Assembly (NCBI GenBank): GCA_036435485.1
Contig: CM071595.1
Location: 3,844,001 to 3,908,000 of the forward strand
Direction: 5' to 3'
Length of the DNA stretch: 64,000 nt
Source of the DNA: Saposhnikovia divaricata
Lineage: Eukaryota; Streptophyta; Magnoliopsida; Apiales; Apiaceae
The position numbers and the translations under genes are program-made. The notes beneath the pieces are model-generated. The model had not been told where the DNA came from. It did no database searches and saw only the letters and a program-made list of their open reading frames with translations. This document shows positions 1 through 13,887 of this stretch, piece by piece; position 1 is the first letter of the stretch; each line of letters begins with the position of its first letter.

Positions 1-127
1 CGAATCGGAGCTGATATGATCGAAACTCAATTTTCGGATAATCTTAAAAAGGTGTTAGCATACGGGGTATTGTTAAAAATCGAGTCTGGGCATTTTGTGA
101 ATATTTTTACATATTTTGTTCCTAAGG

Positions 128-260
128 AACCCTAATCCCTAAATCGTAAATCTTAGACCCCTAAACCCTTACCCCTAAACCCTAAACCCTAAACCTTAGA
201 CCCTAAACCCTAAAACCTTAAATCCTAAAACCCTAAACCCTAAACCTTAAACCCTAAACC
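128..260 (-). repeat. Telomere-like block 1 (A/B hybrid)
   Basis: Degenerate CCCTAAA, CCTTAAA and CCCCTAAA units on + (TTTAGGG on -). It has the B-type ATCGTAAATC near the left and A-type CTTAGACCC in the middle, and ends in ACCTGCATTC rather than the usual ACCAGCATTC. Confidence 0.9.
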
Positions 261-2281
261 TGCATTCAACCAAATTTTATTTGATGCAGTTCGGACTTGA
301 ATCGAAGCTGATATGATCGAAACTCGGCTTTCGGAAAATTCTTAAAGGGGTTAGTCCACGTGATATTGTTAAAAATCAAGCCGAAACATTTTGTGGATAT
401 TTTTATATATTTTGTTCCTATGGGTTTTTAAAATTCAACAAAATTTTATTTGACGTAGTTCGAACCTGAATCGGACCTGATATGATTGAAAATCGGTTTT
501 CGGATAATCCTCAAAGGGGTTAGTACACGAAATATTGTTAAAAATCGGGTCGGACCATTTCATGGACAATTTTACATATTTTGTTCCTACGGGTTATTGG
601 GATTCAACAAAATTTTATTTGACGCGTTTCGGACCTGAATCGGAGCTGTTATAATCGAAACTCGGTTTTCGGAAAATTCTCAAAGGGGTTAGTACACGGG
701 ATATTGTTAAAAATCAAGTCGGACCATTTTGTGGATATTTTTACATATTTTGTTCCTATGGGTTATTGGAATTCAACGAAATTTTATTTGACACAGTTCG
801 GACCGGAATCGGAGCTGATTTGATCAAAACTCGGTTTTCAAAAAACTCTCAAAGGGGTTAGTACACGGGATATTGTTAAAAATCAAGTCGGACCAATTTG
901 TGGATATTTTTATATATTTTGTTCCTATGGGTTATTAAAATTGAACAAAATTTTATTTGACGTAGTTCGAACCTGAATCGGACCTGATATGATTGAAAAT
1001 CGGTTTTCGGATAATCCTCAAAGGGGTTAGTACACGAAATATTGTTAAAAATCGGGTCGGACCATTTCATGGACATTTTTACATATTTTGTTCCAATGGG
1101 TTATTGGGATACAACAAAATTTTATTTGACGCGTTTCGGACCTGAATCGGAGCTGATATAATGGAAACTCGATTTTCGGATATTCCCAAAGGGGTTAGTA
1201 CACGGGATATTGTTAAAAATCGAGTCGGACCATTTTGTGGATATTTTTACATATTTTGTTCCTAAGGGTTATTAGAATTCAACAAAATTTTATTTGACGC
1301 AATTCGGACCTGAATCGGAGTTGATATGATCGAAACTCGATTTTCGGATAATCTTAAAAAGGTGTTAGCATACGGGGTATTGTTAAAAATCGAGTCGGGC
1401 CATTTTGTGGATATTTTTACATATTTTGTTCCTATAGGTTTTTGGGATTCAACAAAATTTTATTTGACGCGTTTCGGACCTGAATCGGAGCTGATATAAT
1501 GGAAACTCGATTTTCGAATATTCCCAAAGGGGTTAGTATACGGGATATTGTTAAAAATCAAGTCGGACCATTTTGTGGATATTTTTACATATTTTGTTCC
1601 TATGGGTTATTGGAATTCAACGAAATTTTATTTGACGCAATTCGGACCTGAATCAGAGCTGATATAATCGAAACTCGGTTTTTGGATAATCCTCAAAGGG
1701 GCTAGTACATGGGATATTGTCAAAAATCGAGTCGGACCATTTTGTCGATATTTTTACATATTTTGTTCCTATGGGTTATTGGAATTCAACAAAATTTTAT
1801 TTGACGCAGTTCGGACCGGAATCAGAGCTGATATGATCGAAACTCGGTTTTCGGAAAATTCTCAAAGGGGTTAGTACACGAAATATTGTTAAAAATCGGG
1901 TCGGACCATTTCATGGACATTTTTACATATTTTGTTCCTACGGGTTATTGGGATTCAACAAAATTTTATTTGACGCGTTTCCGACCTGAATCGGAGCTGA
2001 TATAATCGAAACTCGATTTTCGGATATTCCCAAATGGGTTAGTACACGGGATATTGTTAAAAATCGAGTCGGACCATTTTGTGGATATTTTTACATATTT
2101 TGTTCCTAAGGGTTATTGGAATTCAACAAAATTTTATTTGACGCAATTCGGACCTGAATCGGAGCTGATATAATCGAAACTCGGTTTTTGGATAATCTTA
2201 AAAAGGTGTTAGCATAGGGGGTATTGTTAAAAATCGAGTCGGGCCATTTTGTGAATATTTTTACATATTTTGTTCCTAAGG

Positions 2282-2414
2282 AACCCTCAACCCAAAACCC
2301 TAAATCGTAAATCTGAAACCCCTAAACCCTTACCCCTAAACCCTAAACCTTAGACCCTGAACCCTAAAACCTTAAATCTTAAAACCCTAAACCCTAAACC
2401 TTAAACCCTAAACC
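2282..2414 (-). repeat. Telomere-like block 2 (divergent)
   Basis: Starts ACCCTCAACCCAAAACCC and has ATCTGAAACCCC. It is the most divergent left half among the 31 blocks. Confidence 0.88.
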
Positions 2415-2479
2415 AGCATTCAACCAAATTTTATTTGTTGCAGTTCGGACTTGAATCGAAGCTGATATGATCGAAACTC

Positions 2480-3497
2480 GGTTTTCGGATAATCCTCAAA
2501 GGGGTTGTTACACGGGATATTGTTAAAAATCGAGTCAGACCATTTTATGGATATTTTTACATATTTTGTTCCTATGGGTTATTGGAATTCAACGAAATTT
2601 TATTTGACGCAGCTCGGACCGGAATCGGAGCTGATATGATCGAAACTCGGTTTTCGAAAAATTCTCAAAGGGGTTAGTACATGGGATATTGTTAAAAATC
2701 AAGTCGAACCATTTTGTGGATATTTTTATATATTTTGTTCCTCTGGGTTATTGGAATTCAATGAAATTTTATTTGGTGCCGTTCGGACCTGAATCGGGGC
2801 TGAAATGAACGAAACTCGATTTTCGGAAAATTCTCAAAGGGGTTATAGTACACGGGATATTGTTAAAAATCAAGTCGGGCCATTTTGTGGATATTTTTAC
2901 ATATTTTGTTCCTAAGGGTTATTGGAATTTAACGAAATTTTATTTGACGCTGTTCGGACAGGAATCGGAGCTGATATGATCGAAACTCGGTTTTCGGATA
3001 ATCCTCAAAGGGGTTGTTACACGGGATATTGTTAAAAATCGAGTCAGACCAATTTGTGGATATTTTTACATATTTTGTTCCTATGGGTTATTGGAATTCA
3101 ACGAAATTTTATTTGACGCAGCTCGGACCGGAATCGGAGCTGATATGATCGAAACTCGGTTTTCGAAAAATTCTCAAAGGGGTTAGTACATGGGATATTG
3201 TTAAAAATCAAGTCGAACCATTTTGTGGATATTTTTATATATTTTGTTCCTCTGGGTTATTGGAATTCAATGAAATTTTATTTGGTGCCGTTCGGACCTG
3301 AATCGGGGCTGAAATGAACGAAACTCGATTTTCGGAAAATTCTCAAAGGGGTTATAGTACACGGGATATTGTTAAAAATCAAGTCGGGCCATTTTGTGGA
3401 TATTTTTACATATTTTGTTCCTAAGGGTTATTGGAATTTAACGAAATTTTATTTGACGCTGTTCGGACAGGAATCGGAGCTGATATGATCGAAACTC
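2480..3497. repeat. 509-bp (three-monomer) tandem duplication
   Basis: The run beginning GGTTTTCGGATAATCCTC at 2480 recurs at 2989, offset 509 bp, or three monomers. Shared private variants, such as GGGGTTGTTACACGGG, GACGCAGCTCGG and the GGTGCCGTTCGG monomer with GGGGTTATAGTACACG, mark it as a local duplication rather than general satellite similarity. Confidence 0.85.
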
Positions 3498-4102
3498 GGT
3501 TTTCGGGAAAATTCTCAAAGGGGTTAGTACACGGGATATTGTTAAAAATCAAGTCAGACCAATTTGTGGATATTTTTACATATTTTGTTCCTATGGGTTA
3601 TTGGAATTCAACGAAATTTATTTGACGCAATTCGGACCTGAATCGGAGCTGATATAATCGAAACTCGATTTTTGGATAATCCTCAAAGGGGCTAGTACAT
3701 GGGATATTGTTAAAAATCGAGTCGGACCATTTTGTGGATATTTTTACATATTTTTTTCCTATGGGTTACTGGAATTCAATGAAATTTTATTTGGTGCCGG
3801 TCGGACCTGATCGGGGCTGAAATGACCGAAACCCGGTTTTCGGATAATCCTCAAAGGGGTTAGTACACTGGATATTGTTAAAAATCGAGTCGAACCGTTG
3901 TATGGATATTTTTACATATTTTGTTCTTATGGGTTATTGGAATTCAACGAAATTTTATTTGACGAAATTCGGACCCGAATCGGAGCTGATATGATCGAAA
4001 CTCAATTTTCGGATAATCTTAAAAAGGTGTTAGCATACGGGGTATTGTTAAAAATCGAGTCTGGGCATTTTGTGAATATTTTTACATATTTTGTTCCTAA
4101 GG

Positions 4103-4235
4103 AACCCTAATCCCTAAATCGTAAATCTTAGACCCCTAAACCCTTACCCCTAAACCCTAAACCCTAAACCTTAGACCCTAAACCCTAAAACCTTAAATCC
4201 TAAAACCCTAAACCCTAAACCTTAAACCCTAAACC
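4103..4235 (-). repeat. Telomere-like block 3 (copy of block 1)
   Basis: Same sequence as block 1, including the ACCTGCATTC ending; it lies in the second 4.14-kb copy. Confidence 0.9.
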
Positions 4236-5925
4236 TGCATTCAACCAAATTTTATTTGATGCAGTTCGGACTTGAATCGAAGCTGATATGATCGAAACTC
4301 AGTTTTCGGATAATCCTCAAAGGGGTTAGTACACGGGATATTGTTAAAAATAGAGTCGGACCACTTTGTGGATATTTTTACATATTTGGTTCCTATGGGT
4401 TATTAGAATTCAATGAAATTTTATTTGACGCAGTTCGGACCGGAATCAGAGCTGATATGATCGAAACTCGGCTTTCGGAAAATTCTTAAAGGGGTTAGTC
4501 CACGTGATATTGTTAAAAATCAAGCCGAAATATTTTGTGGATATTTTTATATATTTTGTTCCTATGGGTTATTAAAATTCAACAAAATTTTATTTGACGT
4601 AGTTCGAACCTGAATCGGACCTGATATGATTGAAAATCGGTTTTCGGATAATCCTCAAAGGGGTTAGTACACGAAATATTGTTAAAAATCGGGTCGGACC
4701 ATTTCATGGACAATTTTACATATTTTGTTCCTACGGGTTATTGGGATTCAACAAAATTTTATTTGACGCGTTTCGGACCTGAATCGGAGCTGTTATAATC
4801 GAAACTCGGTTTTCGGAAAATTCTCAAAGGGGTTAGTACACGGGATATTGTTAAAAATCAAGTCGGACCATTTTGTGGATATTTTTACATATTTTGTTCC
4901 TATGGGTTATTGGAATTCAACGAAATTTTATTTGACACAGTTCGGACCGGAATCGGAGCTGATTTGATCAAAACTCGGTTTTCAAAAAACTCTCAAAGGG
5001 GTTAGTACACGGGATATTGTTAAAAATCAAGTCGGACCAATTTGTGGATATTTTTATATATTTTGTTCCTATGGGTTATTAAAATTGAACAAAATTTTAT
5101 TTGACGTAGTTCGAACCTGAATCGGACCTGATATGATTGAAAATCGGTTTTCGGATAATCCTCAAAGGGGTTAGTACACGAAATATTGTTAAAAATCGGG
5201 TCGGACCATTTCATGGACATTTTTACATATTTTGTTCCAATGGGTTATTGGGATACAACAAAATTTTATTTGACGCGTTTCGGACCTGAATCGGAGCTGA
5301 TATAATGGAAACTCGATTTTCGGATATTCCCAAAGGGGTTAGTACACGGGATATTGTTAAAAATCGAGTCGGACCATTTTGTGGATATTTTTACATATTT
5401 TGTTCCTAAGGGTTATTAGAATTCAACAAAATTTTATTTGACGCAATTCGGACCTGAATCGGAGTTGATATGATCGAAACTCGATTTTCGGATAATCTTA
5501 AAAAGGTGTTAGCATACGGGGTATTGTTAAAAATCGAGTCGGGCCATTTTGTGGATATTTTTACATATTTTGTTCCTATAGGTTTTTGGGATTCAACAAA
5601 ATTTTATTTGACGCGTTTCGGACCTGAATCGGAGCTGATATAATGGAAACTCGATTTTCGAATATTCCCAAAGGGGTTAGTATACGGGATATTGTTAAAA
5701 ATCAAGTCGGACCATTTTGTGGATATTTTTACATATTTTGTTCCTATGGGTTATTGGAATTCAACGAAATTTTATTTGACGCAATTCGGACCTGAATCAG
5801 AGCTGATATAATCGAAACTCGGTTTTTGGATAATCCTCAAAGGGGCTAGTACATGGGATATTGTCAAAAATCGAGTCGGACCATTTTGTCGATATTTTTA
5901 CATATTTTGTTCCTATGGGTTACTG

Positions 5926-6929
5926 GGATTCAATGAAATTTTATTTGACGCAATTCGGAAATGAATCGGAGCTGATATGATCGAAACTCGGTTTTCGGAA
6001 AATTCTCAAAGGGGTTAGTACACGAGATATTGTTAAAAATCAAGTCGGACCATTTTGTGGATATTTTTACATATTTTGTTCCTGTGGGTTATAGGAATTC
6101 AACGAAATTTTATTTGACACAGTTCGGACCGGAATCGGACCAGATATGATCAAAACTCTGCTTTCGGAAAACTCTCAAAGGGGTTAGTACACGGGATATT
6201 GTTAAAAATCAAGTCGGACCATTCTATGGATATTTTTATATATTTTGTTCCTATGGGTTATTAAAATTCAACAAAATTTTATTTGACGTAGTTCGAACCT
6301 GAATCGGACCTGATATGATTGAAAATCGATTTTCGGATAATCCTCAAAGGGGTTAGTACACGAAATATTGTTAAAAATCGGGTCGGACTATTTCATGGAC
6401 ATTTTTACATATTTTTTTCCTATGGGTCATTGGGATTCAACAAAATTTTATTTGACGCGTTTCGGACCTGAATCGGAGCTGATATAATGGAAACTCGATT
6501 TTCGGATATTCCCAAAGGGTTTGCTACACGGGATATTGTTAAAAATCGAGTCGGACCATTTTGTGGATATTTTTACATATTTTGTTCCTATGGGTTATTA
6601 GAATTCAATGAAATTTTATTTGGTGCCGGTCGGACCTGATCGGGACTGAAATGACCGAAACTCGGTTTTCGGATAATCCTCAAAGGGGTTAGTACACTGG
6701 ATATTGTTAAAAATCGAGTTGAACCATTGTATGGATATTTTTACATATTTTGTTCTTATGGGTTACTGGAATTCAACGAAATTTTATTTGACGAAATTCG
6801 GACCCGAATCGGAGTTGATATGATCGAAACTCGATTTTCGGATAATCTTAAAAAGGTGTTAGCATACGGGGTATTGTTAAAAATCGAGTCGGGCCATTTT
6901 GTGAATATTTTTACATATTTTGTTCCTAA
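5926..6929. repeat. Satellite segment shared with 18.8-21.7 kb
   Basis: Six monomers with private variants also found at about 18.82-19.13 kb and 20.67-21.67 kb. Examples are GCAATTCGGAAATGAATCGG, CGGACCAGATATGATC with CTCTGCTTTCGG, and the short GGTGCCGGTCGGACCTGATC monomer. It leads into the first copy of the 2,272-bp array. Confidence 0.75.
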
Positions 6930-6931
6930 GG

Positions 6932-7071
6932 AACCCTAAACCCTAAACCCTAAATCTTAAATCTTAAACCCCTAAACCCTTACCCCTAAACCCTAAACCC
7001 TAAACCTTAGACCCTGAACCCTAAAACCTTAAATCCTAAAACCCTAAACCCTAAACCTTAAACCCTAAACC
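6932..7071 (-). repeat. Telomere-like block 4 (type A, one extra CCCTAAA)
   Basis: Type A: TCTTAAATCTTAAACCCC, CTTAGACCCTGAACC, AATCCTAAAACCC. It has three CCCTAAA units at the left where blocks 6, 8, 10 and 12 have two. Confidence 0.9.
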
Positions 7072-7741
7072 AGCATTCAACCAAATTTTATTTGATGCAG
7101 TTCGGACTTAAATCGAAGCTGATATGATCGAAACTCGGTTTTCGGATAATCGTCAAAGGGGTTAGTACACGGGATATTGTTAAAAATCGAGTCAGACCAC
7201 TTTGTGGATATTTTTACATATTTGGTTCCTATGGGTTATTAGAATTCAATGAAATTTTATTTGACGCAGTTCGGACCGGAATCAGAGCTGATATGATCGA
7301 AACTCGGCTTTCGGAAAATTCTGAAAGGGGTTAGTCCACGGGATATTGTTAAAAATCAAGCCGAACCATTTTGTGGATATTTTTATATATTTTGTTCCTA
7401 TGGGTTATCGGGATTCAACAAAATTTTATTTGACGCGTATAGGACCTAAATCGGAGTTGATATAATCGAAACTCAATTTTCGGATATTCCCAAAGGGGTT
7501 AGTACACGGGATATTGTTAAAAATTGAGTTGGACCATTTTGTGGATATTTTTACATATTTTGTTCCCATGGGTTATTGGAATTCAACGAAATTTTATTTG
7601 ACAAAATTCGGACCCGAATCGGAGCTGATATGATCGAAACTCGATTTTCGGATAATCTTAAAAAGGTGTTAGCATACGGGGTATCGTTAAAAATCGAGTC
7701 GGGCCATTTTGTGAATATTTTTACATATTTTGTTCCTAAGG

Positions 7742-7866
7742 AACCCTAAACCCTAAATCGTAAATCTTAAACCCCTAAACCCTTACCCCTAAACCCTAAA
7801 CCCTAAACCTTATACCCTGAACCCTAAAACCTTAAATCCTGAAACCCTAAACCTTAAACCCTAAAC
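7742..7866 (-). repeat. Telomere-like block 5 (type B)
   Basis: Type B: ATCGTAAATCTTAAACCCC, CTTATACCCTGAACC, AATCCTGAAACCC. It ends in CTAAACTAGC, a private C-to-T change. Confidence 0.9.
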
Positions 7867-9210
7867 TAGCATTCAACCAAATTTTATTTGATGCAGTTCG
7901 GACTTGAATCGAAGCTGATATGATCGAAACTCGGTTTTTGGATAATCCTCAAAGGGGTTGTTACACGGGATATTGTTAAAAATTGAGTCGGACCACTTTG
8001 TGGATATTTTTACATATTTGGTTCCTATGGGTTATTAGAATTCAATGAAATTTTATTTGACGCAGTTCGGACCGGAATCAGAGCTGATATGATCGAAACT
8101 CGGCTTTCGGAAAATTCTTAAAGGGGTTAGTCCACGTGATATTGTTAAAAATCAAGCCAAAACATTTTGTGGATATTTTTATATATTTTGTTCCTATGGG
8201 TTATTAAAATTCAACAAAATTTTATTTGACGTAGTTCGAACCTGAATCGGACCTGATATGATTGAAAATCGGTTTTCGGATAATCCTCAAAGGGGTTAGT
8301 ACACGAAATATTGTTAAAAATCGGGTCGGACCATTTCATGGACAATTTTACATATTTTGTTCCTACGGGTTATTGGGATTCAACAAAATTTTATTTGACG
8401 CGTTTCGGACCTGAATCGGAGCTGTTATAATCGAAACTCGGTTTTCGGAAAATTCTCAAAGGGGTTAGTACACGGGATATTGTTAAAAATCAAGTCGGAC
8501 CATTTTGTGGATATTTTTACATATTTTGTTCCGATGGGTTATTGGAATTCAACGAAATTTTATTTGACACAGTTCGGACCGGAATCGGAGCTGATTTGAT
8601 CAAAACTCGGTTTTCAAAAAACTCTCAAAGGGGTTAGTACACGGGATATTGTTAAAAATCAAGTCGGACCAATTTGTGGATATTTTTATATATTTTGTTC
8701 CTATGGGTTATTAAAATTGAACAAAATTTTATTTGACGTAGTTCGAACCTGAATCGGACCTGATATGATTGAAAATCGGTTTTCGGATAATCCTCAAAGG
8801 GGTTAGTACACGAAATATTGTTAAAAATCGGGTCGGACCATTTCATGGACATTTTTACATATTTTGTTCCAATGGGTTATTGGGATTCAACAAAATTTTA
8901 TTTGACGCGTTTCGGACCTGAATCGGAGCTGATATAATGGAAACTCGATTTTCGGATATTCCCAAAGGGGTTAGTACACGGGATATTGTTAAAAATCGAG
9001 TCGGACCATTTTGTGGATATTTTTACATATTTTGTTCCTAAGGGTTATTAGAATTCAACAAAATTTTATTTGACGCAATTCGGACCTGAATCGGAGTTGA
9101 TATAATCGAAACTCGGTTTTTGGATAATCCTCAAAGGGGCTAGTACATAGGATTGTTAAAAATCGAGTCGGACAATTTTGTGGATATTTTTACATATTTT
9201 GTTCCTAAGG

Positions 9211-9343
9211 AACCCTAAACCCTAAATCTTAAATCTTAAACCCCTAAACCCTTACCCCTAAACCCTAAACCCTAAACCTTAGACCCTGAACCCTAAAACC
9301 TTAAATCCTAAAACCCTAAACCCTAAACCTTAAACCCTAAACC
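9211..9343 (-). repeat. Telomere-like block 6 (type A)
   Basis: A block of the second 2,272-bp unit. Confidence 0.9.
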
Positions 9344-10013
9344 AGCATTCAACCAAATTTTATTTGATGCAGTTCGGACTTAAATCGAAGCTGATATGAT
9401 CGAAACTCGGTTTTCGGATAATCGTCAAAGGGGTTAGTACACGGGATATTGTTAAAAATCGAGTCAGACCACTTTGTGGATATTTTTACAAATTTGGTTC
9501 CTATGGGTTATTAGAATTCAATGAAATTTTATTTGACGCAGTTCGGACCGGAATCAGAGCTGATATGATCGAAACTCGGCTTTCGGAAAATTCTGAAAGG
9601 GGTTAGTCCACGGGATATTGTTAAAAATCAAGCCGAACCATTTTGTGGATATTTTTATATATTTTGTTCCTATGGGTTATTGGGATTCAACAAAATTTTA
9701 TTTGACGCGTATAGGACCTAAATCGGAGTTGATATAATCGAAACTCAATTTTCGGATATTCCCAAAGGGGTTAGTACACGGGATATTGTTAAAAATTGAG
9801 TTGGACCATTTTGTGGATATTTTTACATATTTTGTTCCCATGGGTTATTGGAATTCAACGAAATTTTATTTGACAAAATTCGGACCCGAATCGGAGCTGA
9901 TATGATCGAAACTCGATTTTCGGATAATCTTAAAAAGGTGTTAGCATACGGGGTATCGTTAAAAATCGAGTCGGGCCATTTTGTGAATATTTTTACATAT
10001 TTTGTTCCTAAGG

Positions 10014-10139
10014 AACCCTAAACCCTAAATCGTAAATCTTAAACCCCTAAACCCTTACCCCTAAACCCTAAACCCTAAACCTTATACCCTGAACCCTAAA
10101 ACCTTAAATCCTGAAACCCTAAACCTTAAGCCCTAAACC
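10014..10139 (-). repeat. Telomere-like block 7 (type B)
   Basis: B block of the second 2,272-bp unit; has CTTAAGCCC near the right end. Confidence 0.9.
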
Positions 10140-11482
10140 AGCATTCAACCAAATTTTATTTGATGCAGTTCGGACTTGAATCGAAGCTGATATGATCGAA
10201 ACTCGGTTTTTGGATAATCCTCAAAGGGGTTGTTACACGGGATATTGTTAAAAATTGAGTCGGACCACTTTGTGGATATTTTTACATATTTGGTTCCTAT
10301 GGGTTATTAGAATTCAATGAAATTTTATTTGACGCAGTTCGGACCGGAATCAGAGCTGATATGATCGAAACTCGGCTTTCGGAAAATTCTTAAAGGGGTT
10401 AGTCCACGTGATATTGTTAAAAATCAAGCCAAAACATTTTGTGGATATTTTTATATATTTTGTTCCTATGGGTTATTAAAATTCAACAAAATTTTATTTG
10501 ACGTAGTTCGAACCTGAATCGGACCTGATATGATTGAAAATCGGTTTTCGGATAATCCTCAAAGGGGTTAGTACACGAAATATTGTTAAAAATCGGGTCG
10601 GACCATTTCCTGGACAATTTTACATATTTTGTTCCTACGGGTTATTGGGATTCAACAAAATTTTATTTGACGCGTTTCGGACCTGAATCGGAGCTGTTAT
10701 AATCGAAACTCGGTTTTCGGAAAATTCTCAAAGGGGTTAGTACACGGGATATTGTTAAAAATCAAGTCGGACCATTTTGTGGATATTTTTACATATTTTG
10801 TTCCGATGGGTTATTGGAATTCAACGAAATTTTATTTGACACAGTTCGGACCGGAATCGGAGCTGATTTGATCAAAACTCGGTTTTCAAAAAACTCTCAA
10901 AGGGGTTAGTACACGGGATATTGTTAAAAATCAAGTCGGACCAATTTGTGGATATTTTTATATATTTTGTTCCTATGGGTTATTAAAATTGAACAAAATT
11001 TTATTTGACGTAGTTCGAACCTGAATCGGACCTGATATGATTGAAAATCGGTTTTCGGATAATCCTCAAAGGGGTTAGTACACGAAATATTGTTAAAAAT
11101 CGGGTCGGACCATTTCATGGACATTTTTACATATTTTGTTCCAATGGGTTATTGGGATTCAACAAAATTTTATTTGACGCGTTTCGGACCTGAATCGGAG
11201 CTGATATAATGGAAACTCGATTTTCGGATATTCCCAAAGGGGTTAGTACACGGGATATTGTTAAAAATCGAGTCGGACCATTTTGTGGATATTTTTACAT
11301 ATTTTGTTCCTAAGGGTTATTAGAATTCAACAAAATTTTATTTGACGCAATTCGGACCTGAATCGGAGTTGATATAATCGAAACTCGGTTTTTGGATAAT
11401 CCTCAAAGGGGCTAGTACATAGGATTGTTAAAAATCGAGTCGGACAATTTTGTGGATATTTTTACATATTTTGTTCCTAAGG

Positions 11483-11615
11483 AACCCTAAACCCTAAATC
11501 TTAAATCTTAAACCCCTAAACCCTTACCCCTAAACCCTAAACCCTAAACCTTAGACCCTGAACCCTAAAACCTTAAATCCTAAAACCCTAAACCCTAAAC
11601 CTTAAACCCTAAACC
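11483..11615 (-). repeat. Telomere-like block 8 (type A)
   Basis: A block of the third 2,272-bp unit. Confidence 0.9.
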
Positions 11616-12285
11616 AGCATTCAACCAAATTTTATTTGATGCAGTTCGGACTTAAATCGAAGCTGATATGATCGAAACTCGGTTTTCGGATAATCGTCAA
11701 AGGGGTTAGTACACGGGATATTGTTAAAAATCGAGTCAGACCACTTTGTGGATATTTTTACATATTTGGTTCCTATGGGTTATTAGAATTCAATGAAATT
11801 TTATTTGACGCAGTTCGGACCGGAATCAGAGCTGATATGATCGAAACTCGGCTTTCGGAAAATTCTGAAAGGGGTTAGTCCACGGGATATTGTTAAAAAT
11901 CAAGCCGAACCATTTTGTGGATATTTTTATATATTTTGTTCCTATGGGTTATTGGGATTCAACAAAATTTTATTTGACGCGTATAGGACCTAAATCGGAG
12001 TTGATATAATCGAAACTCAATTTTCGGATATTCCCAAAGGGGTTAGTACACGGGATATTGTTAAAAATTGAGTTGGACCATTTTGTGGATATTTTTACAT
12101 ATTTTGTTCCCATGGGTTATTGGAATTCAACGAAATTTTATTTGACAAAATTCGGACCCGAATCGGAGCTGATATGATCGAAACTCGATTTTCGGATAAT
12201 CTTAAAAAGGTGTTAGCATACGGGGTATCGTTAAAAATCGAGTCGGGCCATTTTGTGAATATTTTTACATATTTTGTTCCTAAGG

Positions 12286-12411
12286 AACCCTAAACCCTAA
12301 ATCGTAAATCTTAAACCCCTAAACCCTTACCCCTAAACCCTAAACCCTAAACCTTATACCCTGAACCCTAAAACCTTAAATCCTGAAACCCTAAACCTTA
12401 AGCCCTAAACC
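12286..12411 (-). repeat. Telomere-like block 9 (type B)
   Basis: B block of the third unit; shares CTTAAGCCC with block 7, so these two units are closest relatives. Confidence 0.9.
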
Positions 12412-13754
12412 AGCATTCAACCAAATTTTATTTGATGCAGTTCGGACTTGAATCGAAGCTGATATGATCGAAACTCGGTTTTTGGATAATCCTCAAAGGG
12501 GTTGTTACACGGGATATTGTTAAAAATTGAGTCGGACCACTTTGTGGATATTTTTACATATTTGGTTCCTATGGGTTATTAGAATTCAATGAAATTTTAT
12601 TTGACGCAGTTCGGACCGGAATCAGAGCTGATATGATCGAAACTCGGCTTTCGGAAAATTCTTAAAGGGGTTAGTCCACGTGATATTGTTAAAAATCAAG
12701 CCAAAACATTTTGTGGATATTTTTATATATTTTGTTCCTATGGGTTATTAAAATTCAACAAAATTTTATTTGACGTAGTTCGAACCTGAATCGGACCTGA
12801 TATGATTGAAAATCGGTTTTCGGATAATCCTCAAAGGGGTTAGTACACGAAATATTGTTAAAAATCGGGTCGGACCATTTCATGGACAATTTTACATATT
12901 TTGTTCCTACGGGTTATTGGGATTCAACAAAATTTTATTTGACGCGTTTCGGACCTGAATCGGAGCTGTTATAATCGAAACTCGGTTTTCGGAAAATTCT
13001 CAAAGGGGTTAGTACACGGGATATTGTTAAAAATCAAGTCGGACCATTTTGTGGATATTTTTACATATTTTGTTCCGATGGGTTATTGGAATTCAACGAA
13101 ATTTTATTTGACACAGTTCGGACCGGAATCGGAGCTGATTTGATCAAAACTCGGTTTTCAAAAAACTCTCAAAGGGGTTAGTACACGGGATATTGTTAAA
13201 AATCAAGTCGGACCAATTTTTGGATATTTTTATATATTTTGTTCCTATGGGTTATTAAAATTGAACAAAATTTTATTTGACGTAGTTCGAACCTGAATCG
13301 GACCTGATATGATTGAAAATCGGTTTTCGGATAATCCTCAAAGGGGTTAGTACACGAAATATTGTTAAAAATCGGGTCGGACCATTTCATGGACATTTTT
13401 ACATATTTTGTTCCAATGGGTTATTGGGATTCAACAAAATTTTATTTGACGCGTTTCGGACCTGAATCGGAGCTGATATAATGGAAACTCGATTTTCGGA
13501 TATTCCCAAAGGGGTTAGTACACGGGATATTGTTAAAAATCGAGTCGGACCATTTTGTGGATATTTTTACATATTTTGTTCCTAAGGGTTATTAGAATTC
13601 AACAAAATTTTATTTGACGCAATTCGGACCTGAATCGGAGTTGATATAATCGAAACTCGGTTTTTGGATAATCCTCAAAGGGGCTAGTACATAGGATTGT
13701 TAAAAATCGAGTCGGACAATTTTGTGGATATTTTTACATATTTTGTTCCTAAGG

Positions 13755-13887
13755 AACCCTAAACCCTAAATCTTAAATCTTAAACCCCTAAACCCTTACC
13801 CCTAAACCCTAAACCCTAAACCTTAGACCCTGAACCCTAAAACCTTAAATCCTAAAATCCTAAACCCTAAACCTTAAACCCTAAACC
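13755..13887 (-). repeat. Telomere-like block 10 (type A)
   Basis: A block of the fourth unit; has CCTAAAATCCTAAACCC where blocks 6 and 8 have AAAACCC. Confidence 0.9.

Larger units (their letters stand above)
1..5925. repeat. ~4.14-kb higher-order unit, about one and a half copies
   Basis: Positions 1-290 recur at 3976 (offset 3,975). From about 300 to 1770 the sequence recurs with an offset of 4,144. The 169-bp difference is exactly one extra monomer in the second copy, at about 4265-4433. The match ends near 5925, where the second copy switches to monomers resembling those at 18.8-21.7 kb. The first copy is cut by the window edge. Confidence 0.88.

Noticed and set aside
128..260. A true telomere or chromosome end
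   Set aside because: Blocks are only about 130 bp, degenerate, and flanked on both sides by satellite, so they are interstitial.
1006..1021. CENP-B-box-like motif in TTTTCGGATAATCCTC
   Set aside because: Matches TTCG, A and C of the box but lacks the final GGG; plants are not known to use a canonical CENP-B box.
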